Source: Ornithinibacillus caprae (GTDB taxonomy: Bacteria > Bacillota > Bacilli > Bacillales > Amphibacillaceae). Taken from it: 64,000 bases of DNA. The stretch spans positions 54,149-118,148 of the forward strand of contig NZ_WOCA01000015.1 of the NCBI RefSeq assembly GCF_009728145.1, given 5' to 3'. Made by a program: the position numbers and the translations under genes. Position 1 is the stretch's first letter, and each line of letters opens with the position of its first letter. This document shows positions 54,370-63,998 of this stretch, piece by piece. The notes beneath the pieces were generated by a model, which was not told the DNA's origin, searched no databases, and saw nothing but the letters and a program-made list of their open reading frames with translations.

Positions 54370-55053
54370 TCATTTAGCAAACGTATCTAATACCTTTTTA
54401 GCAGCCCGCTGCTCCGCTTCTTTTTTCGTTCTACCTACTCCTGTACCAGATACCCCTTCCTTAATCACTACTTCAGCAACAAATTCTTTATTATGTGAAG
54501 GACCTTTTTCCTCAATAATTTGATAAACAATCTTCTGATTTTTATCTTGTTGTACTAATTCCTGTAATTGACTTTTATAATCCATCGCATGCGAAAAAGC
54601 ACCTGTATCAATTTTTGGAAAAACATGCTCTTCGAGAAATGCTAAAGCTATATCAAAACCTTGATCCAAATATAAAGCCCCTAAAAAGGCTTCAAAAACA
54701 TCGGCTAATAAAGCTGGACGATCGCGCCCACCAGTTTGTTCCTCTCCTTTACCAAGTAAAACATGATCACCAAATTTTAATTCTTTAGCAAAATTATAAA
54801 GGGATGGTTCACAAACAATAGAAGCCCTTAGTTTCGTCATTTCTCCTTCTGGCATATTAGGATTTTTTCGGTATAAGTATTGCGATACTCCCAACTCTAA
54901 TACAGCATCACCTAAAAATTCCAAACGCTCGTTATCCGAAAAGGTTTGATCCCGATGCTCATTCACATAGGATGAATGCGTAAATGCCTGCCTAAGTAAT
55001 GTATGGTTATTGAATGTTAAATGAAGTTGTTCTTCTAATTGTGCAACATTCAT
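54370..55053 (-). CDS. rnc: Ribonuclease III
   Basis: A 227-residue dsRNA endonuclease. Signature [20 protein letters not shown] (about residue 38-57), second acidic site [22 protein letters not shown], and a C-terminal dsRBD ([28 protein letters not shown] ... [15 protein letters not shown]). In Firmicutes it processes rRNA and SRP RNA. ATG at 55053 has GAGGAGCATTGTAC; the 30-codon upstream extension is noncoding. Slightly shorter than the 249-residue B. subtilis protein. Confidence 0.96.
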   Translation of the reverse strand: MNVAQLEEQLHLTFNNHTLLRQAFTHSSYVNEHRDQTFSDNERLEFLGDAVLELGVSQYLYRKNPNMPEGEMTKLRASIVCEPSLYNFAKELKFGDHVLLGKGEEQTGGRDRPALLADVFEAFLGALYLDQGFDIALAFLEEHVFPKIDTGAFSHAMDYKSQLQELVQQDKNQKIVYQIIEEKGPSHNKEFVAEVVIKEGVSGTGVGRTKKEAEQRAAKKVLDTFAK

Positions 55054-55078
55054 GTACAATGCTCCTCTATACATAAAA

Positions 55079-55112
55079 AATATACTGAAAGTCTCGTAAA
55101 AACGAGACTTTC
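55079..55112 (-). terminator. Intrinsic terminator of acpP
   Basis: Perfect 11-bp stem GAAAGTCTCGT/ACGAGACTTTC (55087-55097 with 55102-55112) with a TTTT loop, followed on the minus strand by CAGTATATTTTTT. Lies about 50 bases after acpP, before rnc. Confidence 0.75.
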
Positions 55113-55164
55113 TAAAAGTTAATTTGGCTATCTGTACGAGCATAAACTCGAGTTAGCTATTAAA

Positions 55165-55401
55165 TTATGACTGTAAACTGTTTATGTAATTAACAGCATC
55201 ACCAACAGTATTTATTTTTTCTGCTTCTTCATCAGCAATTTCCATGTCGAACTCATCCTCTAATTCCATTACTAGTTCAACAACATCTAATGAATCTGCT
55301 TCTAGATCATCTTTAAAAGAAGCCTCCATTGTTACTTTTGATTCTTCAACATCAAGCTTATCAACGATGATGTCTTTAACACGATCAAACACGTCTGCCA
55401 T
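55165..55401 (-). CDS. acpP: Acyl carrier protein
   Basis: A 78-residue acidic four-helix carrier for fatty acid synthesis. The phosphopantetheine attachment Ser37 is in [21 protein letters not shown] follows GGGGGTGAAAGAT; four upstream codons are not used. Follows fabG, and both are in the FapR-controlled operon. Confidence 0.98.
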   Translation of the reverse strand: MADVFDRVKDIIVDKLDVEESKVTMEASFKDDLEADSLDVVELVMELEDEFDMEIADEEAEKINTVGDAVNYINSLQS

Positions 55402-55437
55402 ATCTTTCACCCCCTTTCAAATGCCGTTGTTGGATTT

Positions 55438-56178
55438 TTACATCACCATTCCACCATCAATATGGATAGTTTGTCCGGTAATATAGTTAGCATCTTCTGA
55501 AGCTAGAAAACGAACAACTCTTGCCACATCTTCTGGAGTACCTAATTTAGCTAAAGGAATCATAGCTAGCATTCCTTCACGTTGCTCATCAGTTAACTCA
55601 TCTGTCATATCGGTAGAAATAAATCCAGGTGCAATTGCATTTACAAGAATATTGCGAGATGCTAATTCTTTAGCTGTAGTTTTTGTTAATCCGATTACCC
55701 CAGCTTTTGCAGCAACATAATTTGCTTGACCAGGATTACCACTAACTCCGACAATAGATGCAACATTTATGATCCGACCAGATTTTTGTTTCATCATTTG
55801 TCTCGTTACAGCTTTCGTACATACAAAAACGCCTTTAAGATTTGTGTTTATAACTTGGTCAAACTCTTCTTCTTTCATGCGCATTAATAAATTATCTCTC
55901 GTAATGCCAGCATTATTCACTAAAATATCTAAACTACCAAATTGGCCAATAACTTCCTTAACCATAGCTTTCACACTAGATTCATCGGACACATCTGCTT
56001 GGATTTTAAAAGCATTTACTCCAAGCTGTTCAATCTCTTCTACAACAGCCTGTGCTTTCGCTTCGCTTCCAGCATAGTTTACAGCTACATTTGCTCCTTG
56101 TCTAGCTAGTTCTAAAGCTATGGCACGACCAATTCCACGTGATGCACCAGTAACAAGTGCACTTTTACCCTTTAACAT
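55438..56178 (-). CDS. fabG: 3-oxoacyl-ACP reductase FabG
   Basis: A 246-residue short-chain dehydrogenase using [20 protein letters not shown] cofactor motif, NNAG at about 88, catalytic Ser/Tyr/Lys in [23 protein letters not shown], and C-terminal GGMVM. Overlaps fabD by one base. Confidence 0.97.
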   Translation of the reverse strand: MLKGKSALVTGASRGIGRAIALELARQGANVAVNYAGSEAKAQAVVEEIEQLGVNAFKIQADVSDESSVKAMVKEVIGQFGSLDILVNNAGITRDNLLMRMKEEEFDQVINTNLKGVFVCTKAVTRQMMKQKSGRIINVASIVGVSGNPGQANYVAAKAGVIGLTKTTAKELASRNILVNAIAPGFISTDMTDELTDEQREGMLAMIPLAKLGTPEDVARVVRFLASEDANYITGQTIHIDGGMVM

Positions 56179-57116
56179 TATGCATCCTCCTTAAACCAAG
56201 ACACAAATTCATCTAAAGATGCTACATCCTGTACGGTAAAGATTTGTGCTTTACGATTTATTTTTTTCACTAGTCCACTTAACACTTTACCAGTCCCTAT
56301 TTCGACAAATGCATCAATATTTTCATCCATCATGTTTCGGATCGACTGATCAAATCTTACTGGTGAATATAACTGTTTTAATAAAAGTTCTTTTATTTCA
56401 TTACTGTTTTTCACTGGTTCGGCAGTTACATTCGCAACTACTGGTATACTAGCATCATGAATGGTTACTTCGTCTAGGTACTTAGCAAATTGATTATTGG
56501 CTGGTTCCATTAATCTAGAATGGAATGGACCACTTACATTTAATGGTAGCACACGTTTTGCACCGTGTTCCTTTAAAATTTCTGTTGCCTGTTCAATTCC
56601 CTTTCGGGAGCCGGATATAACAATTTGTCCAGGACAATTTAAATTAGCTATATCAACAATTTCATCTTGTACCTGATCCAAAACATTTTGGATATCTTCT
56701 TCGGACATTCCTAATACAGCAGCCATTGTCCCTTGCCCCTTAGGAAAAGCATCCTCCATTAAGCGACCACGGGTTCGAACTAGTGGTAGTGCCTCTTCAA
56801 GAGATAGTGCACCTGCTGCCACGAGTGCACTATATTCACCTAAGCTATGTCCAATCGTCATAACCGGTTGAATGTTTTCTGCATCTAGTAAAGAATGAAT
56901 GGCAATACTTGATAATAAAAGGGCAGGTTGTGCATTCTCTGTTTGTGTTAGTGTTTCTTTCGGCCCTTCAAACATAAGTTTTTTTAAGTCAATACCAAGG
57001 GCATTGTTTGCTTTATTATATAATTCTTTTACTGTTGAAAATTGCTCATAAATCTCTTTTCCCATTCCGACTGCTTGTGAGCCTTGGCCGGGAAACATAA
57101 AAACTACTCGTTTCAT
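56178..57116 (-). CDS. fabD: Malonyl-CoA:ACP transacylase FabD
   Basis: A 312-residue enzyme loading malonyl onto [21 protein letters not shown]-terminal motif, nucleophile Ser in [10 protein letters not shown], His in [11 protein letters not shown] overlaps the plsX stop codon (ATGA), showing coupling in the fapR operon. Confidence 0.98.
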   Translation of the reverse strand: MKRVVFMFPGQGSQAVGMGKEIYEQFSTVKELYNKANNALGIDLKKLMFEGPKETLTQTENAQPALLLSSIAIHSLLDAENIQPVMTIGHSLGEYSALVAAGALSLEEALPLVRTRGRLMEDAFPKGQGTMAAVLGMSEEDIQNVLDQVQDEIVDIANLNCPGQIVISGSRKGIEQATEILKEHGAKRVLPLNVSGPFHSRLMEPANNQFAKYLDEVTIHDASIPVVANVTAEPVKNSNEIKELLLKQLYSPVRFDQSIRNMMDENIDAFVEIGTGKVLSGLVKKINRKAQIFTVQDVASLDEFVSWFKEDA

Positions 57117-58114
57117 TCATTCCCCTCCTTATTTATCTCTTCTACTGTTTCCTTAATTTTATCTGTCACTTGATAATCTACCATATGACAAGCTTGTTTT
57201 ATGGCGTTATAGATCGCCCTACTATTAGAAGATCCATGCGCTTTGATCACTGGTGCTGCTAATCCAAATAACCCAGCTCCACCATACTCCGAGTAATCTA
57301 ATTTATTTTTTAAACCTTTAAGATCCGATTTAACCATAGCTGCTGCTATTTTTGTTTTAAGCGAACTCAAAAAGGTCTCTTTGATCATGGTGAACATCGC
57401 GTAAGCAGTGCCTTCAATCGTTTTTAAAGCGACATTCCCAGTAAATCCATCGGCAACGACTACATCAGCAACACCTTCTAATAAGTCTCGAGCCTCTACA
57501 TTTCCGATAAAGTTAATTGGTGCTTCTGTTAGTTGATCAAAAGCTTTTTTAGTCAATTCATTACCCTTACCATCCTCTGTCCCTACATTTAGTAAACCGA
57601 CAGTTGGATTGTGAATTCCTCTCACTTTTTCCGTATATATGGAACCCATAATGGCGTATTGCAGGAGATGATTTGGTTTTGCATCAACATTCGCTCCAAC
57701 ATCCAGCATTAAAAATCCCTTCCCATCGATTGTTGGAAGCGTTGGACTCAATGCTGGTCGATCGATTCCCGGTATTCTTCCTACTACAAATAGGCCAGCG
57801 CTCATTAAAGCACCAGTATTACCAGCAGAAATACATGCTTCTGCTCGCCCTTCCTTTACCTCTTTTGCCATTAAAACTAAGGAAGCGTTTTTCTTGCGAC
57901 GTACTGCTCGAACTGGTTCATCCTCAGCCGTAATCATATCTGTTGTATGTATAATATCGATATTTTTTGAGTTAGTTAAAAATGGTTTGATCTTATCTTC
58001 ATCGCCAACTAACGTAATATGTACATTTTCAATAGCTTCGATAGCTTCCATTGCACCTTTAACAATCTCTTCAGGTGCATGGTCACCACCCATTGCATCG
58101 ATTGCTAATCTCAT
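57113..58114 (-). CDS. plsX: Phosphate acyltransferase PlsX
   Basis: A 333-residue enzyme making acyl-phosphate from acyl-ACP for phospholipid synthesis. Start [40 protein letters not shown], and [19 protein letters not shown] are conserved. Directly downstream of fapR with no gap. Confidence 0.98.
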   Translation of the reverse strand: MRLAIDAMGGDHAPEEIVKGAMEAIEAIENVHITLVGDEDKIKPFLTNSKNIDIIHTTDMITAEDEPVRAVRRKKNASLVLMAKEVKEGRAEACISAGNTGALMSAGLFVVGRIPGIDRPALSPTLPTIDGKGFLMLDVGANVDAKPNHLLQYAIMGSIYTEKVRGIHNPTVGLLNVGTEDGKGNELTKKAFDQLTEAPINFIGNVEARDLLEGVADVVVADGFTGNVALKTIEGTAYAMFTMIKETFLSSLKTKIAAAMVKSDLKGLKNKLDYSEYGGAGLFGLAAPVIKAHGSSNSRAIYNAIKQACHMVDYQVTDKIKETVEEINKEGNE

Positions 58115-58690
58115 TTATTGATCTCCTTTGTTATCTGTTGAACGATACATATGAAATATTCCAGTGAAAACTTTTTCAGTCTCAACAGTACTAGTAACGT
58201 GAACGATCGTTAATCCTTTTTCATTAGTTCCTTCTACTTCTGCCTTTGCAACCACTCGTTCTCCCAGTTTAACTTGTCTCATGAATTTTATTTCCGATTT
58301 AGCAGTTAATGCCAGCTCGTCATTAATAACTGCAACTGCTAAAGAATTTGCTTGGGCAAATAAATGGTGCCCTCTTGCTATGTTCTTTCTTGTAAAAAGA
58401 TGCTCTTGACCAATGTCTAAAATAGATATTGCTCGTTGATCCAATTCTAGATCAATTATTTCCCCTATTACATCTTCTAACGGTAACGCCCGAACCGTTT
58501 CATTCCATTGGCTAGTAGCAACTGTTTTTATTCGTTCCCTTAATTCGGGAATTGATAACTCCATTCGATCAAGTCGAACGGTTTGAATACTTACAGAAAA
58601 CTTTTTTGCCAACTCTTCATCTGTAATAAAAGGTGTTTGTTCGATTGTTTCTTTTAATAGTTCTTGACGTTTTACCTTTGGTAATTTCAC
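58115..58690 (-). CDS. fapR: Malonyl-CoA-sensing repressor FapR
   Basis: A 191-residue regulator with an N-terminal HTH ([35 protein letters not shown]) and a C-terminal hot-dog domain ([32 protein letters not shown]) that binds malonyl-CoA. GTG at 58690 preferred: GGATGGTG lies six bases before and the length matches B. subtilis FapR. First gene of its operon, with its own operator upstream. Confidence 0.95.
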   Translation of the reverse strand: MKLPKVKRQELLKETIEQTPFITDEELAKKFSVSIQTVRLDRMELSIPELRERIKTVATSQWNETVRALPLEDVIGEIIDLELDQRAISILDIGQEHLFTRKNIARGHHLFAQANSLAVAVINDELALTAKSEIKFMRQVKLGERVVAKAEVEGTNEKGLTIVHVTSTVETEKVFTGIFHMYRSTDNKGDQ

Positions 58691-58749
58691 ATCAAACACC
58701 ATCCACTTAATTATTAAAATATTCATTTGTGCTATGTTGTACATCAGTT

Positions 58750-58766
58750 TTATGACTAGGTCCTAA
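58750..58766 (-). promoter_or_regulatory. FapR operator
   Basis: TTAGGACCTAGTCATAA (minus strand) closely fits the FapR consensus TTAGTACCTRGTNYTAA; the ACCTAGTC core is intact. It begins 4 bases downstream of the -10 and so covers the transcription start, the standard autorepression position. Malonyl-CoA relief is known for FapR. Confidence 0.85.
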
Positions 58767-58770
58767 TAGT

Positions 58771-58799
58771 AATATATAATACCACGATTATTTATGCAA
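58771..58799 (-). promoter_or_regulatory. SigA promoter of fapR-plsX-fabD-fabG-acpP
   Basis: On the minus strand TTGCAT (58794-58799), 17 bases, TATATT (58771-58776), lying in the recG-fapR gap with the FapR operator right downstream. It should drive the whole lipid operon. Confidence 0.75.
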
Positions 58800-58808
58800 G
58801 TGTGGATT

Positions 58809-60842
58809 TTAGTCTAACTTTTGTGAATATACACCATCACTTTCGATATACAATCGTAATGGTAGATATGATGGATCCTCTTCCAGTAAATTATTACTTA
58901 TTATTTCTTGTGCATCCTGTCGAGCCGTTTCTAGTGCTCGATAGTCATGGATCATATCGGCTACTTTAAAGTCAGGAACACCACTTTGTTTCTTTCCAAA
59001 AAAATCACCAGGACCACGTAGTTTTAAATCCTGTTCAGCTAACTCAAAACCATTATTCGTTTCTGTCATAATACGCATTCTCTCTTTTCCAACTTCACCT
59101 TTTGGATCGGCAATTAGTATACAGTAACTTTGCTTATCCCCTCGTCCGACTCTACCTCTTAGCTGATGTAATTGCGAAAGGCCAAAACGCTCCGCATCAT
59201 AAATAACCATAATCGTAGCATTCGGTACATTTACTCCTACTTCAACAACAGTGGTAGATACTAATACTTGGACTTGATTTCCTGCAAATTGCTGCATGAC
59301 CTGATCCTTTTCCTCAGAACTTAATCTTCCATGCATAAGACCAACTTGTACGGTAGATTGATAATAATCTTGTAATTGATGGTAAAGGTCCACTGCATCC
59401 TGGATGTCCAACTTATCCGATTCTTCAATAAGTGGACATATAACGTAAGCTTGCTCCCCTGCTTCTACTCTTTTTTCAATAAACTGAAGAATACGATCAA
59501 ATGTATTTGCTTTTGTCCAGTAGGTCTCAATCTCTTTTCTCCCTGCTGGCATTTCATCAATCACCGAAACATCCATATCCCCAAATGCAGTAATCGCTAA
59601 GGTTCGAGGGATCGGTGTAGCCGTCATAAATAGTACATCGGGATGTAACCCCTTGTCCCTAAGCGTTCGTCTTTGCTCTACCCCAAATCGATGTTGTTCA
59701 TCAACAATAACCAAACCAAGATCATCAAAAAATACATCATCTTGAATTAACGCATGGGTACCAACAACAATATGTACATCATGATTATGTATCGAGGATA
59801 AAATTTCTTTCCGTTTCTTTCCTTTTACAGAACCAGTTAATAATACGATATTTGCTCGATCCCCAAATAATTCTGTTAACGATTGAAAATGTTGCTCTGC
59901 TAAAATTTCAGTCGGTACCATTAATGCACCTTGTTTGTTGGCCGTTATCGCAGCATACAGCGCAATTGCGGCTACAGCAGTTTTTCCTGAACCAACATCT
60001 CCCTGCAATAAACGGTTCATCCGATATGATGATTTCATATCCTGTAGGATTTGACTTAAAGAGCTCTCTTGTGCTCCAGTTAACTTAAATGGAAAATCAC
60101 TGATAAAATCCTCTACTTGCTTTTTATCATAGTGCTGTGTATTTCCTTTTGAAGCTTCTCTATTTAATTTCCTCAATAATTGAACCTTTAATTGAAAAAG
60201 TAAAAATTCTTCATACGTAAACCTTCTCCGCGCATGTTTTAATGCTTGACGATCTTTAGGAAAATGCATTGTCTTAATCGCATTTTTACGATTTGGCAGT
60301 TTGTAGGAAGTTAAATAATTCGAAGGAAGTAGCTCGGTTATTTGTTCTCCAAAATCTTTGATTGCCGCTTGAATTGATTTTTTTAATTTATAGTTCGTAA
60401 CGTCACCCTTTACGGAATAAATGGGTTGAATATTACTCTGATTTTCTGCAGAACCCTTTTTATAGTTGCTAACGGTAATTTGTAAACGATGCGCATCCCA
60501 TTTTCCTGTCATAGTAACCGTGTCACCCATTTGTATTTGTTTTTTTGCAAAAGCTCGATTAAACATAACAGCCCTTACAACGACATTCTCTACTTCCACA
60601 TTAAACATCAACCTTGACTTTTTCTTTCCATAAAAGGAGAGAGAAGGTGCATTTAATACCCTTCCCTCAATGGTTACTTTATCTTCATGAATTAATTCGC
60701 TAAGGGGTTTTATTTCAAACACATCATATCGATAGGGAAAATGAAAGATTAGGTCTTCAATGGTATGGATTCCCATCTCACTTAAATCTTCTGCAAATTT
60801 CTCTCCGATACCTTTAATATTTATTACTGCATCACTTAGCAT
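58809..60842 (-). CDS. recG: ATP-dependent DNA helicase RecG
   Basis: A 677-residue branch-migration helicase. N-terminal wedge (IKGIGEKFAEDLSEMGIHTIEDL and an OB-fold), Walker A LQGDVGSGKTAVAAIALYAAI, DExH box LVIVDEQHRFGVEQR, TATPIPRTLAI, and motif VI QLRGRVGRGDKQSYC. ATG at 60842 follows AAAGAGTGATTTAT. Between sdaAA and fapR as in B. subtilis. Confidence 0.98.
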   Translation of the reverse strand: MLSDAVINIKGIGEKFAEDLSEMGIHTIEDLIFHFPYRYDVFEIKPLSELIHEDKVTIEGRVLNAPSLSFYGKKKSRLMFNVEVENVVVRAVMFNRAFAKKQIQMGDTVTMTGKWDAHRLQITVSNYKKGSAENQSNIQPIYSVKGDVTNYKLKKSIQAAIKDFGEQITELLPSNYLTSYKLPNRKNAIKTMHFPKDRQALKHARRRFTYEEFLLFQLKVQLLRKLNREASKGNTQHYDKKQVEDFISDFPFKLTGAQESSLSQILQDMKSSYRMNRLLQGDVGSGKTAVAAIALYAAITANKQGALMVPTEILAEQHFQSLTELFGDRANIVLLTGSVKGKKRKEILSSIHNHDVHIVVGTHALIQDDVFFDDLGLVIVDEQHRFGVEQRRTLRDKGLHPDVLFMTATPIPRTLAITAFGDMDVSVIDEMPAGRKEIETYWTKANTFDRILQFIEKRVEAGEQAYVICPLIEESDKLDIQDAVDLYHQLQDYYQSTVQVGLMHGRLSSEEKDQVMQQFAGNQVQVLVSTTVVEVGVNVPNATIMVIYDAERFGLSQLHQLRGRVGRGDKQSYCILIADPKGEVGKERMRIMTETNNGFELAEQDLKLRGPGDFFGKKQSGVPDFKVADMIHDYRALETARQDAQEIISNNLLEEDPSYLPLRLYIESDGVYSQKLD

Positions 60843-60856
60843 ATAAATCACTCTTT

Positions 60857-61732
60857 CTATACAGTCAATCCAAATATTTTTTCTTTTAATAGTCGCCCTG
60901 TAGGTGTATCAGCTAAACCACCTTCACCAGTTTCACGTAAGCTTGACGGCATTTGCTTTCCAATACGGTACATCGCGCCAATTACCTCATCACAAGGGAT
61001 TCTACTCGTTACATTAGCTAAAGCTAAATCAGCAGAAACGATTGCTAAAGAAGAACCGGCTGCATTTCGCTTCACACAAGGAACTTCTACAAGACCAGCA
61101 ACAGGATCACAAACAAGTCCAAGCATATTTTTTAACGTTATCGCAAAAGCTTCAGCTGATTGTTGAGGGGTTCCCCCTGCCATTTCTACTATAGCCGCAG
61201 AAGCCATAGCCCCTGCAGAACCAACCTCTGCCTGGCATCCACCAGCGGCGCCTGATATAAAGGCATTGTTAGCCACGACAAACCCAAATGCTCCAGAGGT
61301 AAATAAATAGCGAATCATTTGTTCTCTGGTCGGATTCAATTGATTTTTAACTGCAAATAAAGTTCCTGGAACAACACCAGCACTTCCCGCCGTAGGTGTT
61401 GCACAAATCGTTCCCATTGCAGCATTTACTTCATTAGTTCCCATAGCTTTACTCACTGCATCTAACATAAGATGACCTGATAAAGGAGTTTTTTCTTTCA
61501 TATAACTCTGTATTTTCACTGCATCTCCACCAGTTAAACCGGTGACAGATTGTACCCCTTTTAAACTATCCTCAATGGCTTTTTCCATTACCTCAAGATT
61601 TTTTTCCATATCTGCAAATACTTCTTCGCGAGTTCTATTTTTAACATCCATTTCTTGTCGGATCATTACTTCTGAAATTTGAATATTGTCTTTTTCTGCC
61701 ATTTCCACTAATTCCGCTACTGTTCGAAACAT
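60857..61732 (-). CDS. sdaAA: L-serine dehydratase, iron-sulfur alpha subunit
   Basis: A 291-residue subunit of the heterodimeric [4Fe-4S] L-serine deaminase producing pyruvate and ammonia. Conserved MGTICATPTAGSAGVVPG and LGLVCDPVAGLVEVPCVKRNA supply cluster cysteines. Pairs with SdaAB upstream; recG follows 14 bases after its stop. Confidence 0.97.
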   Translation of the reverse strand: MFRTVAELVEMAEKDNIQISEVMIRQEMDVKNRTREEVFADMEKNLEVMEKAIEDSLKGVQSVTGLTGGDAVKIQSYMKEKTPLSGHLMLDAVSKAMGTNEVNAAMGTICATPTAGSAGVVPGTLFAVKNQLNPTREQMIRYLFTSGAFGFVVANNAFISGAAGGCQAEVGSAGAMASAAIVEMAGGTPQQSAEAFAITLKNMLGLVCDPVAGLVEVPCVKRNAAGSSLAIVSADLALANVTSRIPCDEVIGAMYRIGKQMPSSLRETGEGGLADTPTGRLLKEKIFGLTV

Positions 61733-61752
61733 GTGAAAACTCCTCTCTCTAG

Positions 61753-62415
61753 TTAGCTTACAATCTTAGAAATTCGTATAATATGATCTGCATTCTCTAA
61801 TTCTTTTAATATATCATCTTCTACATTCTGATCTACTTCAATGACCATTAAGGCTTCTTTACCCACATCTTTCCGATTTACTTCCATATGACCTATATTT
61901 ATTTCATGTTTAGCAAGTATTTTAGTAACACTAGCAATAGCCCCAAATCGATCATTATGCATAATTAGTATAGCAGGATGATTTCCAGATAAACGCAATT
62001 CAAATCCATTTAATTCCGTAACCTCAACCTTTCCACCACCAATTGAAATACCTACTAATTCCATACTTTCTTCATCTTTTCCAATAATTAATCTTGCAGT
62101 ATTTGGATGTTCTGTCTTCGCACTGTCTTCGATGAATTCAACCTTCAAGCCACGTTCCTCAGCTACATCTAGTGCCTTACTCATGCGTGGGTCATCCGGC
62201 TTAAATCCAAGTAATCCACCAGCAAGCGCAAAATCAGTTCCATGCCCCTTATATGTCTTGGCAAATGAGCCATATAAATGAATACGTGCCCAAGTTGGTT
62301 CTTTTCCAAATAAATTTCGTGCAGCTAAGCCAATTCGTGCTGCACCTGCTGTATGTGAACTGGACGGTCCGATCATCACCGGACCGATTATGTCAAAAAC
62401 GGAATTATATTTCAT
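61753..62415 (-). CDS. sdaAB: L-serine dehydratase, beta subunit
   Basis: A 220-residue subunit: N-terminal IGPVMIGPSSSHTAGAARIGLAARNLFG (serine-binding half-site) and a C-terminal ACT domain (AILIMHNDRFGAIASVTKILAKHEINIGHMEV). ATG follows GGCGGTGACAAT; the 24-codon upstream frame extension crosses the promoter and is rejected. First gene of sdaAB-sdaAA. Confidence 0.97.
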   Translation of the reverse strand: MKYNSVFDIIGPVMIGPSSSHTAGAARIGLAARNLFGKEPTWARIHLYGSFAKTYKGHGTDFALAGGLLGFKPDDPRMSKALDVAEERGLKVEFIEDSAKTEHPNTARLIIGKDEESMELVGISIGGGKVEVTELNGFELRLSGNHPAILIMHNDRFGAIASVTKILAKHEINIGHMEVNRKDVGKEALMVIEVDQNVEDDILKELENADHIIRISKIVS

Positions 62416-62452
62416 ATTGTCACCGCCTAATATTGTATAGTAAAAACACCTA

Positions 62453-62481
62453 TTGTAAATTATAACAAAAACCTCTATAAT
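62453..62481 (+). promoter_or_regulatory. SigA promoter of the NCS2 permease gene
   Basis: TTGTAA (62453-62458), 17 bases, TATAAT (62476-62481) on the plus strand, about 70 bases before the permease start. The opposing sdaAB -10 lies inside its spacer. No purine riboswitch fits in the short leader. Confidence 0.65.
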
Positions 62482-62487
62482 AATCAT
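62459..62487 (-). promoter_or_regulatory. Candidate extended -10 promoter of sdaAB-sdaAA
   Basis: On the minus strand TGTTATAAT gives a perfect -10 (62459-62464) with TG extension; the -35 is poor. The leader to the sdaAB start would be about 40 nt. It occupies the same DNA as the divergent permease promoter. Confidence 0.45.
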
Positions 62488-62549
62488 TTGTGGATTATAG
62501 ATTTAATAATCGGGTGGGAGAGGGACATTAAAATATTTGAGGAGATTAC

Positions 62550-63839
62550 ATGCTTTTCAACAATCAAAAGCCAAAGCTTGAGAGTAGAGATAACCTTCGC
62601 AACGATCTTATTGCAGGTATTATCGGTTTTTTAACTACAGTTTATATTGTAGTAGTAAATGGCTCCATTCTCAGTGAAGCAGGCATCACGTTAGAAGCAG
62701 GTATGATCGCAACGATACTAGCTAGTTTTGTTGGAACGTTATTAATGGGAATGATTAGTAAATTACCTTTAATACTCATTCCTGGAATGGGAATCAATGC
62801 GCTTTTTGCATATTCTATCATACAGGGAAATGGGTTCACATTTCAAGAGGGGTTAGCAGTCGTTTTCATCGCTGCAATTATTTTTATCATAACTGCCTTC
62901 ACAAAGCTTGGATTAATTTTAAAAGAAGCAATTCCAAATTCGCTGAAACATGCGATTACCGTTGGACTAGGGTTTTTCCTAATTCTAATTGGTTTAGAGA
63001 AAAGCGGTCTCGTTGTAAGTGGAGAAAGCACGATAATTGCAATTGGTGATTTCACTTCTCCTACAATCATCGTAAGTGTACTAACATTGTTTATGGCAAT
63101 CTTTTTGTTTGTCAAAAATGTTCCAGCAAACTTTTTAATTACGATGATTGGTGGAACTGTTCTTGCATACTTGTTTGGAATTATTGAAACAGGTACAAGT
63201 AAAAGCTCAATTAATTTGAATCCAAGTGAGGCATTATTTGTACCATCTTTTTCAGCAATTGGTGATCTATCGTTTTGGTTAGCTGTTTTCCCATTAGCAA
63301 TGATCTTAATTTTTGAGAATATGGGATTACTACATGGCCAACTTCATATGCTTGACCGTAATGATAGCTATAAAAGCGGGTATAAAGTAACGGCATTCTC
63401 AACCCTTACCTGTGCTTTTTTAGGAACATCACCAACCGTTTCTGCTGCTGAAAATGCTGCGGTAATTGCTTCAAAGGGAAGAACTGGTTTTGCTGCAATC
63501 ATTGCTAGTTTATTGTTCTTGGCAACAATATTTATCATCCCATGGATTACAATGATTCCAAATACAGCGATTAGCCCGATTTTAATTATCGTTGGATTTT
63601 TAATGGCGCAGAATATACGCCATATACCATTAGATAATATATCAGAAGCAATACCTGCCTTTTTAATTGTTGTAATGATTCCGTTCACCTATAGTATTGC
63701 CGATGGAATGGCATTTGGATTTATTGCCTACCCTATCGTAAAAATGGCATTAGGAAAACGTAAAGAATTACCTGCAACATTAATGATTATATCAACCTTA
63801 TTCTTGTTTGATTTTGTCATTAAATTTATAGGAATATAA
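62550..63839 (+). CDS. NCS2 family purine-type permease (PbuG/PbuO-like)
   Basis: A 429-residue membrane protein with about 12-14 hydrophobic segments. Motifs of the AzgA-like branch of NCS2 transporters: RNDLIAGIIGFLTTVYIVVVNGSILSEAG and IPGMGINALFAYS (canonically GMGLNAFFA), FLGTSPTVSAAENAAVIASKGRTGFAA. This branch carries hypoxanthine, guanine or adenine; the substrate here is not fixed by sequence. ATG follows GAGGAGATTAC. Lies at the divergent border with sdaAB and is followed by tandem hairpins. Confidence 0.9.
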   Translation: MLFNNQKPKLESRDNLRNDLIAGIIGFLTTVYIVVVNGSILSEAGITLEAGMIATILASFVGTLLMGMISKLPLILIPGMGINALFAYSIIQGNGFTFQEGLAVVFIAAIIFIITAFTKLGLILKEAIPNSLKHAITVGLGFFLILIGLEKSGLVVSGESTIIAIGDFTSPTIIVSVLTLFMAIFLFVKNVPANFLITMIGGTVLAYLFGIIETGTSKSSINLNPSEALFVPSFSAIGDLSFWLAVFPLAMILIFENMGLLHGQLHMLDRNDSYKSGYKVTAFSTLTCAFLGTSPTVSAAENAAVIASKGRTGFAAIIASLLFLATIFIIPWITMIPNTAISPILIIVGFLMAQNIRHIPLDNISEAIPAFLIVVMIPFTYSIADGMAFGFIAYPIVKMALGKRKELPATLMIISTLFLFDFVIKFIGI

Positions 63840-63845
63840 ACAAAA

Positions 63846-63873
63846 GAATCGCCTTTCACTTGAAAGGCGATTC
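63846..63873 (+). terminator. First hairpin after the permease gene
   Basis: Perfect 12-bp stem GAATCGCCTTTC/GAAAGGCGATTC with a 4-base loop starting 7 bases after the permease stop. No T-run follows, so termination probably relies on the second hairpin, or this one protects the 3' end. Confidence 0.55.
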
Positions 63874-63875
63874 TC

Positions 63876-63919
63876 AGCTTGTAGAGAAAGTAGGTGTTTT
63901 TTCTCTACAAGCTTTTTTA
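63876..63919 (+). terminator. Intrinsic terminator of the permease gene
   Basis: 14-bp perfect stem AGCTTGTAGAGAAA/TTTCTCTACAAGCT followed by TTTTTT. Second of two tandem hairpins after the permease. Confidence 0.9.
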
Positions 63920-63982
63920 ATTCTGTCATAACTGTTTTATTAAGTAAGAAATTTTTATTGAAAATAAACTCCCACACAACTA

Positions 63983-63998
63983 GCCTAGCTTTGCTAGG
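63983..63998. other. Short inverted repeat at window edge
   Basis: CCTAGC/GCTAGG around TTT at the extreme right edge. It could be the terminator of a neighbouring gene outside the window, but the context is cut off. Confidence 0.3.

Noticed and set aside
55054..55143. 30-codon N-terminal extension of rnc
   Set aside because: Crosses the acpP terminator hairpin and lacks a ribosome binding site; the internal ATG has GAGGAG.
62418..62450. Promoter TTTACA-16-TACAAT directly before sdaAB
   Set aside because: Its start point would fall within the ribosome binding site, leaving no usable leader; the extended -10 further upstream is preferred.
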